Part shown: piece by piece, positions 1 to 7,731 of the stretch
Layout: every line of letters begins with the position of its first letter
Numbering within the stretch: the stretch's first letter is position 1
Assembly (NCBI GenBank): GCA_017415765.1
Contig: JAFQED010000026.1
Span: forward strand, 1-62,237
Source of the DNA: Desulfovibrio sp.
Lineage (GTDB): Bacteria > Desulfobacterota > Desulfovibrionia > Desulfovibrionales > Desulfovibrionaceae
Direction of reading: 5' to 3'
Length of the DNA stretch: 62,237 bases
Notes under the pieces: generated by a model
Database searches by the model: none
The model's input: only the letters and a program-made list of their open reading frames with translations
What the model was told of the DNA's origin: nothing
Program-made: the position numbers and the translations under genes

Positions 1-434
1 GCCACAGCAGCCAGGGCCATGCCAATGTATTTGAAAGCCTTGAGCAAGCCATCCAAAAAGCCTTTGGAACGGGATTTTTCCAACTGTTCCTGAATGGATT
101 TCAGTTTTTCCTCATTGGCCATGGCCCGTTCCTGGGCATGGGCCGCCATAGAGGCAACACCGGCTTTGGTTTCTGTCTTGCGCTGCTCAAAACCCACAGC
201 CTCCAACAGGCTTTCCAGTGAAAGCCCGCCCATGCTCAGGGTCACACTAGGCTGGGGCAGATCCGGCAAACTGCTGTTACCGCTTGCACTCCAGCTTTTT
301 GTGCTTTCCCCGGCTCCGGGCATGGTTGCCCCGGTACTTGAGCCTTTGCCAGAGACTGGCTGTGAAGACCCTATATTGGTAAAGGAAGGGACTGTGTTTC
401 CCTGCCCGGATGTTCTGTCAATACCGCCACCCAT
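1..434 (-). CDS. T3SS hydrophobic translocator, N-terminal part (SctE/YopB/SipB-like), cut by window edge
   Basis: An open reading frame of 144 codons runs off the left edge. It starts at an ATG (432-434) with AGGGAGAAG just upstream. The first 85 residues are rich in Gly, Ser and Thr, as in secreted translocator N-termini. A charged helical stretch follows (about residues 95-135), and the last visible residues (YIGMALAAVA) look like the start of a membrane segment. Pore-forming translocators (YopB, SipB, IpaB) have this order and are encoded beside a SycD-type chaperone, which is the next gene here, 16 bases upstream. The role, insertion into the host membrane as part of the translocon, is inferred from position and layout. 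No family-specific motif is visible in this fragment. Confidence 0.55.
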   Translation of the reverse strand, partial: MGGGIDRTSGQGNTVPSFTNIGSSQPVSGKGSSTGATMPGAGESTKSWSASGNSSLPDLPQPSVTLSMGGLSLESLLEAVGFEQRKTETKAGVASMAAHAQERAMANEEKLKSIQEQLEKSRSKGFLDGLLKAFKYIGMALAAV

Positions 435-450
435 GAGACTTCTCCCTTAG

Positions 451-987
451 CTATGCAGTGGCTTGCGGCAGCGAAGCCATAACGGCGCGGGCGCGATCCT
501 GCAGGGCCTTGTGAGCAGGATTACTGGCATCCCCAAAGGTCAGTACAGACTTGAAGGATGCTTCAGCCCCCTCATTGTCATTGAGCTTCAACAGGCACAG
601 CCCGGCGTAAAAGAAGGGGGCAGGGTCTTTAAGCCCACCGACCACACCGGCCATGCCGTAGGTGTCCACAGCTTCCTGCAAGGCCTCACGGGCCTGAAGG
701 CAACCAGCCAGGCCCATCCAGAAGCGGGGGTCATTCCCATCATACATGCACAGGCCCCGGAACATGGTTTCCGCATCCTTGTAGTTGCCGGACTTGTAAA
801 GATTGTAGCCCAGGGCATAGCCAGATTCCAGGGCGTCCTTGCTGATGTTGAAGACATCGGCCAGGGTCGCGCCTTTCTCCAGCGCGTCGCGCATGGCAGT
901 AAATTCCTCTTCTGTCATGCCAGCGGCCTGTGCCATCTCCAGCATGGCAGCGTAGAGTTCCTTATCCTGTTCAGGGGTCTGACTCAT
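451..987 (-). CDS. Class II T3SS translocator chaperone, SycD/LcrH/SicA family
   Basis: 178 residues, all helical, with three tetratricopeptide repeats between about residues 50 and 160 (YALGYNLYKSGNYKDAETMF, then WMGLAGCLQ, then FYAGLCLLKLNDNEGAEASF). The N-terminal helix region (MLEMAQAAGMTEEEFTAMRD) and the TPR organisation are those of SycD/LcrH. These chaperones bind the hydrophobic translocators in the cytosol, keep them soluble and hand them to the export gate. The gene lies between the probable translocator and two EspA-like genes in one leftward operon, which supports the assignment. Length is close to the family norm of about 165 residues. Confidence 0.85.
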   Translation of the reverse strand: MSQTPEQDKELYAAMLEMAQAAGMTEEEFTAMRDALEKGATLADVFNISKDALESGYALGYNLYKSGNYKDAETMFRGLCMYDGNDPRFWMGLAGCLQAREALQEAVDTYGMAGVVGGLKDPAPFFYAGLCLLKLNDNEGAEASFKSVLTFGDASNPAHKALQDRARAVMASLPQATA

Positions 988-998
988 ATCCGTTCTCC

Positions 999-1511
999 TT
1001 ACATTCCCTTGGCAAGACTGGTCAGGGTCTGGTTGCTGTTGGCAATCTGAGTATTGGCCCCCTGCAGATAGGAATTATACTGGCCCATGAAGTCCTGTAC
1101 ATAAACCATTTCCTGTTGGGTACTGGTGCCAAGTTGCTCCAAATGGCTTTCCAGTGCTGTGATGGCTACATCCCACTCTTCCTCAGTATGAATGTAGTCA
1201 CCACCTGCCTTATCATAGGCAAGATTATTTTTATCCATATATTCAATCATATCACTGGACATGGGCGTGCAGCAATCTTTTGCCTTGGCATCAGCTTTGG
1301 CCTGGCGTGCTTCATTGAGAAGTTGAGAAACATGCTTTTGCTCTTCCTGACACTTGGCAATGGAATCCATACGATCCATGGCCTGGGTTTTTGCCGTTTC
1401 AGCCATTTCCAACTGCAAGGCTGCAAACATGAGCTGCAAACTGGTGTTTGGCCCAAGCTCGGCAAGATTCAGGGATGCTATGCCGCTGCTGCCATCTATG
1501 GTATTGCTCAT
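999..1511 (-). CDS. EspA-like T3SS secreted filament or translocator candidate, copy 1
   Basis: 170 residues, no signal peptide or membrane segment. A conserved N-terminal block (SLNLAELGPNTSLQLMFAAL) is followed by a long helical region (residues 35-75), a variable middle and a C-terminal helix ending in NSNQTLTSLAKGM. The same N- and C-terminal blocks occur in the neighbouring upstream gene, so the two are tandem paralogues. A heptad-like C-terminal helix at the extreme end is typical of needle, EspA and SseB filament subunits. Compared with its paralogue this copy lacks about 35 residues in the middle and has a Cys-Cys pair there. The filament role is inferred from this architecture and from the translocator operon. 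A hydrophilic translocator is the main alternative. Confidence 0.55.
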   Translation of the reverse strand: MSNTIDGSSGIASLNLAELGPNTSLQLMFAALQLEMAETAKTQAMDRMDSIAKCQEEQKHVSQLLNEARQAKADAKAKDCCTPMSSDMIEYMDKNNLAYDKAGGDYIHTEEEWDVAITALESHLEQLGTSTQQEMVYVQDFMGQYNSYLQGANTQIANSNQTLTSLAKGM

Positions 1512-1556
1512 AATCCTTACTCCAATTTACTGGTATCCTGCTGGTACTTCAGAAAA

Positions 1557-2168
1557 CTACTGTCCACGGGCCAAACTGGTCAATGTCTGATTGCTGTTGG
1601 CAATCTGGGTATTGGCCCCTTGCAGATAGGAATTGTACTGGCCCATAAAATCCTGAACATAGACCATTTCCTGCTGTGTCCCTGTGCCAAGCTCTTCAAG
1701 ACGGCCTTCCAATGCAGTAATGGCCACATCCCATTCTTCTGCACTATGGTTATAGTCATTGCCCGTATTATCAAAGGCTAAACCATGCTTCTCCATATAG
1801 TCCACCATTTCTTTGGACATAAGAGTGCAGTTCTTGGTATTTTTCTCTGTATAGACACTGCCGTCATCTTTTATGGAAAATAAGCCCTTTTCAGGCGCAT
1901 GGCTGTATGTTTCTGTTTGCTTACCCGCAGCGATGCCAGCTTTGGCATCGGCCTGTGACTGCCGTGCCTCATTAAGCAACTGAGAGACAAACTTTTGCTC
2001 TTCCTGACACTTGGCGATGGCGTCCATACGATCCATGGCCTGGGTTTTGGCTGTTTCAGCCAGTTCCAACTGAAGAGCTGCAAACATGAGCTGCAAACTG
2101 GTGTTTGGCCCAAGCTCTCCAAGATTCAGAGAAGAAAGAGACGATGATTGCGTAACAGTTTGGGTCAT
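1557..2168 (-). CDS. EspA-like T3SS secreted filament or translocator candidate, copy 2
   Basis: 203 residues from the ATG at 2166-2168, which has AGGAG seven bases upstream; an in-frame ATG 21 bases further out has no such site. It shares the N-terminal block (SLNLGELGPNTSLQLMFAAL), the helical QAMDRMDAIAKCQEEQKFVS region and the C-terminal block (VYVQDFMGQYNSYLQGANTQ) with the next gene downstream, at high DNA as well as protein similarity. Its middle carries an extra, Lys/Thr-rich stretch of about 35 residues. It has no signal peptide and no transmembrane helix, as expected for a T3SS substrate. Possible function: subunit of an extracellular filament or tip between needle and pore. Confidence 0.55.
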   Translation of the reverse strand: MTQTVTQSSSLSSLNLGELGPNTSLQLMFAALQLELAETAKTQAMDRMDAIAKCQEEQKFVSQLLNEARQSQADAKAGIAAGKQTETYSHAPEKGLFSIKDDGSVYTEKNTKNCTLMSKEMVDYMEKHGLAFDNTGNDYNHSAEEWDVAITALEGRLEELGTGTQQEMVYVQDFMGQYNSYLQGANTQIANSNQTLTSLARGQ

Positions 2169-2198
2169 GCTGATACTCCTGTACGGCAATATGTTTCC

Positions 2199-2495
2199 TT
2201 ACAGGCGCACCACACCGCGCCGCCCTGCACCGGGCATGGGGCTGCTGGCCGCCCTGGCAGGTGCGCTTTGGGCAGCCCGAACCTCTCCTGCCCGTCTGGC
2301 CTCGGCCTGTGCCTGTTCCACCTGTTTGCGAAGTTCCGGCGGCAGGGATGCCATGTCCAGCTCTTTGCCGCCCTGTTCCGGCATATCCAGTTGCTTGCGC
2401 ATCTGTTTTTCCTGCGCCTCAAGGCGGGAGAACTCTTCCTTCAGGGCAGCAAATTCCTCAAACTGCTTCTGCATATCTTGCTGAGTAAAAGCCAC
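2199..2495 (-). CDS. Small coiled-coil protein heading the translocator operon
   Basis: 98 residues from a GTG start at 2493-2495, preceded by AAGGAG at a good distance; the upstream in-frame ATG would add 14 residues with no ribosome site. Residues 1-45 form a charged Gln/Glu-rich helix (QQDMQKQFEEFAALKEEFSR) with heptad character. The tail is Ala/Pro/Arg-rich. It is the first gene after a sigma-54-type promoter and precedes the two EspA-like genes. Size, charge and position resemble dedicated filament chaperones such as CesA, but I do not recognise a family. A small secreted subunit is the other possibility. Confidence 0.5.
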   Translation of the reverse strand: MAFTQQDMQKQFEEFAALKEEFSRLEAQEKQMRKQLDMPEQGGKELDMASLPPELRKQVEQAQAEARRAGEVRAAQSAPARAASSPMPGAGRRGVVRL

Positions 2496-2530
2496 GTTAC
2501 AACTCCTTGTGTTGATGATACACGGCATAT

Positions 2531-2546
2531 TGCACATACTGTGCCA
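2531..2546 (-). promoter_or_regulatory. Sigma-54 (-24/-12) promoter for the translocator operon
   Basis: On the minus strand the sequence is TGGCACAGTATGTGCA. It has the -24 TGGCAC, the -12 TGCA, and exactly ten bases between the invariant GG and GC, as in the consensus TGGCAC-N5-TTGCW. Transcription would begin near 2520, giving a leader of about 25 bases before the GTG start at 2495. Confidence 0.7.
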
Positions 2547-2868
2547 AAAAACTTTAGCCTGTATGGCTGTGTTGTTTCCGGGCCTTGCGGGCTGTTTATC
2601 CCTGTTTCTGCCTCCTGGGCAGCCCCTGCTGCCAACGGAGCTGACAGCTTATCGCCACTTTTATTGGCAGAACAGGATACGGTATACAGATCGTCACAAG
2701 GCCATAAGCAGATCTTACTGTTTGGAGAGTACGGCAAGCACAAACAAAAAACAACTGCCAGTAGTGGGATTTTGGCCCTGGGCAAGCATTTTTTCACATC
2801 TGCATGACTGTGCCCCTTGATGGAAGCGGCAAAAAATCGTAGCATGAGAGTACAACCTTACAACAAGC

Positions 2869-2884
2869 TGGCCTGCTTCTTGCA
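2869..2884 (+). promoter_or_regulatory. Sigma-54 (-24/-12) promoter for the effector-chaperone operon
   Basis: TGGCCTGCTTCTTGCA has the -24 TGGC, the -12 TTGCA and ten bases between GG and GC. It lies 70 bases upstream of the effector start codon. Its opposite partner at 2531-2546 and the sigma-54 activator encoded at 13341 strengthen the call. Confidence 0.68.
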
Positions 2885-2953
2885 AGGGAATTGCTGTTCA
2901 AACCTTGCATACATATACAGCCAACAACTTTCTTCCCTGCACAGGAGAAACGC

Positions 2954-5900
2954 ATGTCGCAACTCAATGGGATCAACCAGGGCAGCCACATTTCCCACAA
3001 CATCGTCCAAACCCCTGCCAGTCCGGCAGCTCCGCAGGGGGTACACCCCTCTGGCGCGGCCATTGCCGGGCGGGTGGTGGCAGGCATCCTGACTCTGGGA
3101 CTGTCAGAAGTTATCCGGGCTGTAGTCAGGCACGTCAGCGCAGATGCCAACGCGCCAGCCCCACGGGTGCAGACACCGGGTATCCCCACTGCCCGACCGG
3201 AAGAGGATCTGCAAAACTCGGTACTGGCGGGAAGGATACGCAGCGGGGAGACGTTACCTCCGGCCTGTCAGGCAGCCCTGCAGGAAGGCATTGATGCTCT
3301 GCGCGAGGCTTTTGGGGAGGATATCATCCCCCAGGGGACAGCTTTCACCAGTATGCCCCGCTATTACACAGTCAGAGCAGGCCTCGCCAGGGCCATAAGC
3401 GATGCCAGTGATGCGGTGACGCCCCAGCAACTGCGGGATATGCTCAAGACCCTTGCCGCCCCCTTGATGGCTGAACAGGTTTTGCAAAAGGCCGTGGCTG
3501 ACGTGGCACAGGCAGCAGGCTATGAGAGGGATCCTGACAACTTACGCCTATCTGTACAAAATGCTGTGCCGGGTTTGGACACGGCCGTGAAAGCCGCCAC
3601 CAACCGGCAGGAAGCCGAGGCCGCCATAGCCCCCTTTACCACAGCCATTGAAGCGCGTGTAACCTTGGAAAAAGACATCCTTGGGCTGGAGGCCCGTGAG
3701 GAAGAGCGCGCCATCACCTTGCTGGCAGAGGGCACGGGCTTGAGTAAGGACACTATTCTCACCAAGTTTGACAGAAAGAATCTGCGGGACAAGCTGGCCT
3801 ACTGTGGGCAGGATTTTTTCAGCGGGGCCAACAAAGCCACGGGTGAGGAGCGTGCCAATGCCTTCAGGGCCGTGACAGATACCTTTGTGCAGAACAAGCT
3901 GGCACTATGGGCTTCTGTGGATTCCCTGCCGCTTTCTCCTCAGCAGGCCGATTTCTGGAAAGGACGTGCCCTGTCCGCTCGTGAGCTGACCAAGCCCAAT
4001 ATGCTGACGGACTTCCATCAGGCCGGATCGCAGGTGGACGCGACCCCGCTGCTGACATTGCTGAACGACCCTGCCATAACGTCTGAAGAAATCGTTGGCT
4101 ATATGCAGTCGCTGGCCCTGCGCGTGGAAGACAAACTGCAAAGCCATTACGGCGCACAGGCCTGGGCCGATCTTGGTGCGGACGGCCAGACCATGGCACG
4201 GGATTTTGCTGCCAGGGCCATGGTTGACAGGGTGCCCGGCCTTGCCGCGGCCCTGTCCGCCAGAAAGGACGAATTTGAGACGATACTCTCTACCCAGGCG
4301 GACATCGCCTCGGACACGCTATCTTCTCTTGAGGCAAGCCGCACAGAGGAAGAACAGGCAAGCATCACCCTTCAGGCAGCTACTGCGGCCAGGATGCAGC
4401 TTTTGACCGATACCCTGCCCGCCGCAGAACACAACGCCTTACTGGCCAGCAACCTGGGGACTTCGGAAATGTCCCTGCCCCACCTGCAAGCCCTGGAACA
4501 AAGCATCGTGGAAGCCCGTATCTACTTTGGAGAAGACTGCCTCCCGGCCGGGAACGCCCTTCAGGCACTCAATGCCCATGACCCGGTAACACGCACCACT
4601 GCCCGACATGGGCTGGAAAAAGCCATCCGTGAGTCCCCTGCTGCCCTCGCTTCGGAGAATATGGCCCGCCTGACAGCCGAAGCCATCCACAATGCCGCCG
4701 TGCGCGGGGCCTGTATCAGCCTGCTGCGCCAGACGGCGCAGGAGCAGGGGCTGGACGTGGACGATGATCGGCTGCGTGAGGTTATGGATCAACTGGCCAA
4801 CCGCTATCCCGACCTCCTGCAAAACCTCGGTGAAGCTGAAAACCGGGCTGTTCTGGAGGCCCAGTTGGCCAGTCTGCCCGAAGTGGACGCCCTGCTGCGG
4901 GCTGAAGGTGACACCCAGACAAGAGGTCTGCCCACGCGACTTCAGGAGGCTGTCAACACTGCCCGCGAGATACTCGGAGTCGTCCCGCTGGACGAAATCA
5001 TAGCCAGTATGCAGCTTTCCGGGGAAGATTCCATCCTTGTACGGGCAGAACTGGAGCGTTTGCAGGGGGCAACCCCTGAACAGCCCGCACGGATTCAGGA
5101 GCATGTAGGCAGAGCCTTGGACAGATTCGCCGAAACCAGTCTCCCGCTGGACAGCATCATATCCGGTCTGGGCCTTCCGCGTGAAGAAGAAAGACTCGTC
5201 CGGGCAGACATCATCCAGAACTTCGTGGATAATGCCCGCTCCATGCTTGCAGCAGGAGTTCCGCTGGATGAAGTTATGCTGGACTTCATGGACAGGCTTT
5301 CCACGGATGACGCCGCGCGTATGCGCGTGGAGCTTTCCCCCCGTCCTGCCCCCGGTGAAGGGGCAAACACCAGCATCAGAAACGATGCCGATTTGCTGGC
5401 CTTCATCAAGAATATGGCTTTCGGTCAGCCCGGCAGCAGCGTTGTCCTTGGGGAGACCTCCGCTTCTGACGGTACTCCTGCCACGCTGTATCAATACAAT
5501 GGGCTGGTGTTCCGCTCTGATGGGCGTGACCTATCAGCAATACGTGAGCAGGGGGGGATGCGTCAGCGGGAATCTGAAGCGCATCAAGGCCTCACCCAGG
5601 AGGAAATCCTGCAGGAAGCACAGGGGCTCGCCTTTCATAAGGGAGCAGGTGCAACCGGGCAGAGCGGTATTTCCATGAGTAAGCACCTTGATGGCTGTGT
5701 TGCCTACTATGCCAGTGGTGGTGGCATCTACATCATTGACTCGCGCCAACTTGGTGATGGTCAGAATGCCTATGATTTGCAGGCAATCATGAACAGTGCA
5801 GGCCATGCTGATGTTGACACTGGTGGAGAGGTGAACGCCACTGACGTTCCCCTTGGGGCCATCGTTGGCTGCATTTCCCTCCCCGAAGGGCCGTTCATAG

Positions 5901-6022
5901 ATGTGTCCGATACCGCAGACAATGAACTGAAAATAGGGAAGCTCCTCAATTATATTACCCAGCATCCCGAATATGTAACGCGGAATCCCGGCTACACACC
6001 GCTGGCCGGAGGGCAAGCCTGA
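2954..6022 (+). CDS. Large T3SS effector candidate with C-terminal ADP-ribosyltransferase-like domain
   Basis: 1022 residues from the ATG at 2954 with AGGAG upstream. There is no signal peptide; residues 36-63 are hydrophobic (GRVVAGILTLGLSEVIRAVV). Residues 100-800 are helical, with a duplicated block (FGED at 120-123 and again at 525-528) and three copies of a PLDEII/PLDSII motif between about 675 and 790. The C-terminal 180 residues resemble the A subunits of cholera and pertussis toxins: F-R854-S-D-x-R with a following GG, then S907-M-S909, then E959 in GGEVNATDVPLGAIVG. The spacings (53 and 52 residues) nearly equal those of cholera toxin R7, S61 and E112. The preceding Glu of the E-x-E pair is Gly957. 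A chaperone gene follows 48 bases downstream. Predicted role: injected enzyme that ADP-ribosylates a host protein; activity is inferred. Confidence 0.7.
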   Translation: MSQLNGINQGSHISHNIVQTPASPAAPQGVHPSGAAIAGRVVAGILTLGLSEVIRAVVRHVSADANAPAPRVQTPGIPTARPEEDLQNSVLAGRIRSGETLPPACQAALQEGIDALREAFGEDIIPQGTAFTSMPRYYTVRAGLARAISDASDAVTPQQLRDMLKTLAAPLMAEQVLQKAVADVAQAAGYERDPDNLRLSVQNAVPGLDTAVKAATNRQEAEAAIAPFTTAIEARVTLEKDILGLEAREEERAITLLAEGTGLSKDTILTKFDRKNLRDKLAYCGQDFFSGANKATGEERANAFRAVTDTFVQNKLALWASVDSLPLSPQQADFWKGRALSARELTKPNMLTDFHQAGSQVDATPLLTLLNDPAITSEEIVGYMQSLALRVEDKLQSHYGAQAWADLGADGQTMARDFAARAMVDRVPGLAAALSARKDEFETILSTQADIASDTLSSLEASRTEEEQASITLQAATAARMQLLTDTLPAAEHNALLASNLGTSEMSLPHLQALEQSIVEARIYFGEDCLPAGNALQALNAHDPVTRTTARHGLEKAIRESPAALASENMARLTAEAIHNAAVRGACISLLRQTAQEQGLDVDDDRLREVMDQLANRYPDLLQNLGEAENRAVLEAQLASLPEVDALLRAEGDTQTRGLPTRLQEAVNTAREILGVVPLDEIIASMQLSGEDSILVRAELERLQGATPEQPARIQEHVGRALDRFAETSLPLDSIISGLGLPREEERLVRADIIQNFVDNARSMLAAGVPLDEVMLDFMDRLSTDDAARMRVELSPRPAPGEGANTSIRNDADLLAFIKNMAFGQPGSSVVLGETSASDGTPATLYQYNGLVFRSDGRDLSAIREQGGMRQRESEAHQGLTQEEILQEAQGLAFHKGAGATGQSGISMSKHLDGCVAYYASGGGIYIIDSRQLGDGQNAYDLQAIMNSAGHADVDTGGEVNATDVPLGAIVGCISLPEGPFIDVSDTADNELKIGKLLNYITQHPEYVTRNPGYTPLAGGQA

Positions 6023-6070
6023 TAAGCGTGACAGGCTCTGTCTGTAAGAATGTATAAAAAGGATATTCAT

Positions 6071-6508
6071 ATGAAGACACAGCTTCTGCTTGAACAACTG
6101 GGCACAGCCCTGGGCATCACCCTGCAACCTGGCGAGGCCGGGACCTGCCGCCTGCATTTTGATCAGGATGAAGTGGATTTTGAACAAACCGCCGATGGCC
6201 TGTACATCATGGCCGATGTGGGTTCTGCCGAGGGCCGTCAGGACGCCTGGGGACGCCTTTTGCGGGCCAACTGCCTTGGTGCCGAGAGCGGCGGAGCCTG
6301 CCTGAGCCTGGATGACAAACGCGGTATGTTCATGCTGCACACAGTCATTGATACTGACGCCTCATACCCCAATTTTGAAAAGGCTTTGACCCGCTTTGTC
6401 CAGGCCCTGCGCTACTGGAAGGAATGGCTGGCCCTAGGCCCGGCAGCAGACAAGGCTGCTGCCCCGCAGGAGGCCCTGCCGCCCGATGTATATATGCTCC
6501 GGGTCTGA
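6071..6508 (+). CDS. Class I T3SS chaperone (CesT/SicP-like), probably for the upstream effector
   Basis: 145 residues from the ATG at 6071, chosen because AAGGA lies eight bases upstream; an ATG at 6050 has no site. It is acidic, with the alternating pattern of CesT-type chaperones: an N-terminal helix (QLLLEQLGTALGI), strands (CRLHFDQDEVDFEQ, GLYIMADVG), a long helical middle and a C-terminal amphipathic helix (FEKALTRFVQALRYWKEWLA). Such dimeric chaperones bind the N-terminal region of one effector and guide it to the secretion ATPase. Its place directly after the 1022-residue gene in the same operon makes that protein the likely client. Confidence 0.75.
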   Translation: MKTQLLLEQLGTALGITLQPGEAGTCRLHFDQDEVDFEQTADGLYIMADVGSAEGRQDAWGRLLRANCLGAESGGACLSLDDKRGMFMLHTVIDTDASYPNFEKALTRFVQALRYWKEWLALGPAADKAAAPQEALPPDVYMLRV

Positions 6509-6523
6509 TGGGAGCAGGCAGCC

Positions 6524-6551
6524 TTGATATTTGGGGTGGAATAGGCATAAT
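6524..6551 (+). promoter_or_regulatory. Possible sigma-70-type promoter upstream of sctW
   Basis: TTGATA, 16 bases, CATAAT, followed by an AT-rich stretch, 65 bases before the sctW start. No -24/-12 motif with correct spacing was found here. If real, the export apparatus operon has a housekeeping-type promoter, unlike the translocator and effector operons. Confidence 0.4.
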
Positions 6552-6615
6552 ACCATAATCATAGAGTATTCGGGCAAGGTTACACTGCCGATACCTTGGA
6601 TGAGGGCCTTGAGGC

Positions 6616-7731
6616 ATGGTTCTGGATCTTTCCATACAGCAATCTGGCATGAACGTGGGGCAAAATGTTGGCCTCGCCACTTCCTCCGCAGCGGTGGGTT
6701 CACTGTTCGGCCATGCGGCAACAGTGGTAGAGTCCCCCATGTCCCTACTGGCCGATGCCGCCGAGGAACTGACCTTTGCCGTGGACAGCACGGATGACTT
6801 TGAACTGGAAGAACGCAAGGAGCGGGACAAGATCAGTGAGGCCCTGGAAGAGCGCGTCAAAAAGTATCAGGAGTTGATGCGCGAAAAGGGGGCAGCCGAG
6901 CAGATACATCAGTTGGCCGACAGTATCCGGGCGCGAGCTGCCAGGGAGGAGGCCCTGCGTCAGGCCCGTGAATACTTCCCCGACCCTTCCGATGCCTGGG
7001 CCGCACTTAAAGCCGTGCGTGATGAACTGGCAGGTGAACCGGATTCTGCCAAAGCCCTGCAAGCCGTGGATGAAGCCCTGGCCGAGCTTGAAGCAAGCCA
7101 GGGGGCGGCCATCCGTTCCGGCATCTGCGGGGCACTGAATGCCAGTGGTTTTGAATCACTGGGCAGCTCTGAACAGTTGGGGGCCCTGTACCGTGGTGTG
7201 GTTTGTGACTTTGGCGATGTCAACGAAGTTTTTGCACATATCCAAACAACGTATGGCAAGGACTTTGACGCCGCGCTGGACTTTCTTTACAAGGCCCTTG
7301 CCAGTGATATGGCTGCGGATACTTCCAGCATGGAAAAAAGCCATCTGGAACACATCAATAACAATCTGGGTGAACTCCGCCAGTTGCAAAGTGCGCGCAG
7401 CCTGTGCGCCAGACTGCTGGAACGCTGGGACACGGTACACGGCATCAAGGATTGTCCCTTGGATGATATGGCCCTGTTGGGCAAGATCATTGCCCTGCGT
7501 AAGGAGAACTACATCAGCGGCAGCCAGATAGCACGACTGGCAGACGAAGCCCGTGCGCCGGACATTGAGCGCAAGGTGCTTTTTTTGCAGGAGTTGCTCA
7601 ATGTCTCCCGCAGTTTTACCCCCATGCTTTTTGACGGTACGGAAGGCCGTATGCGGGTGATCGGGGCCATACAGGATGCGGTGGACACCGCCATTGCCGA
7701 AGAAGACCAGTGGCTGGCTAGCCAGGGCTAG
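6616..7731 (+). CDS. sctW: T3SS gatekeeper SctW (YopN/InvE/SepL/HrpJ family, TyeA-fused length)
   Basis: 371 residues, all helical, no membrane segment. The N-terminus is Ser/Gly-rich like a secretion signal; a charged stretch (ELEERKERDKISEALEERVK, about residues 56-75) leads into the HrpJ/YopN domain, with later segments (YGKDFDAALDFLYKALASDM, LREVL-type helices) typical of gatekeepers. The C-terminal 90 residues (DCPLDDMALLGKII to the end) have the size and position of TyeA, so this is the fused form rather than separate YopN and TyeA. The protein plugs the export gate and sets the order of translocators and effectors. The next genes (SycN-like, sctX, sctY, sctV) follow the Yersinia yopN operon order, which is strong support. 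Confidence 0.8.
   Translation: MVLDLSIQQSGMNVGQNVGLATSSAAVGSLFGHAATVVESPMSLLADAAEELTFAVDSTDDFELEERKERDKISEALEERVKKYQELMREKGAAEQIHQLADSIRARAAREEALRQAREYFPDPSDAWAALKAVRDELAGEPDSAKALQAVDEALAELEASQGAAIRSGICGALNASGFESLGSSEQLGALYRGVVCDFGDVNEVFAHIQTTYGKDFDAALDFLYKALASDMAADTSSMEKSHLEHINNNLGELRQLQSARSLCARLLERWDTVHGIKDCPLDDMALLGKIIALRKENYISGSQIARLADEARAPDIERKVLFLQELLNVSRSFTPMLFDGTEGRMRVIGAIQDAVDTAIAEEDQWLASQG

Larger units (their letters stand above)
2496..2953. other. Divergent intergenic region between translocator and effector operons
   Basis: A 458-base gap without a convincing gene. It holds two -24/-12 promoter sequences pointing outward, one near each end, with about 320 bases between them. That middle stretch is where enhancer sites for a sigma-54 activator would be expected, but I saw no clear pair of identical palindromes in it. 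Possible reading frames in the gap lack ribosome sites and recognisable products. Confidence 0.6.

Noticed and set aside
94..450. A 118-codon plus-strand frame at the left edge
   Set aside because: It lies opposite the translocator frame, lacks a ribosome site and reads as low-complexity Ser/Pro/Leu sequence.
2499..2820. Short frames on both strands in the gap between translocator and effector operons
   Set aside because: They overlap the two promoters, have no start-site signals and code for low-complexity or frame-shadow sequence.
4439..5494. A 351-codon minus-strand frame inside the effector gene
   Set aside because: It is the shadow of a GC-rich gene on the opposite strand, with no ribosome site and no family features.
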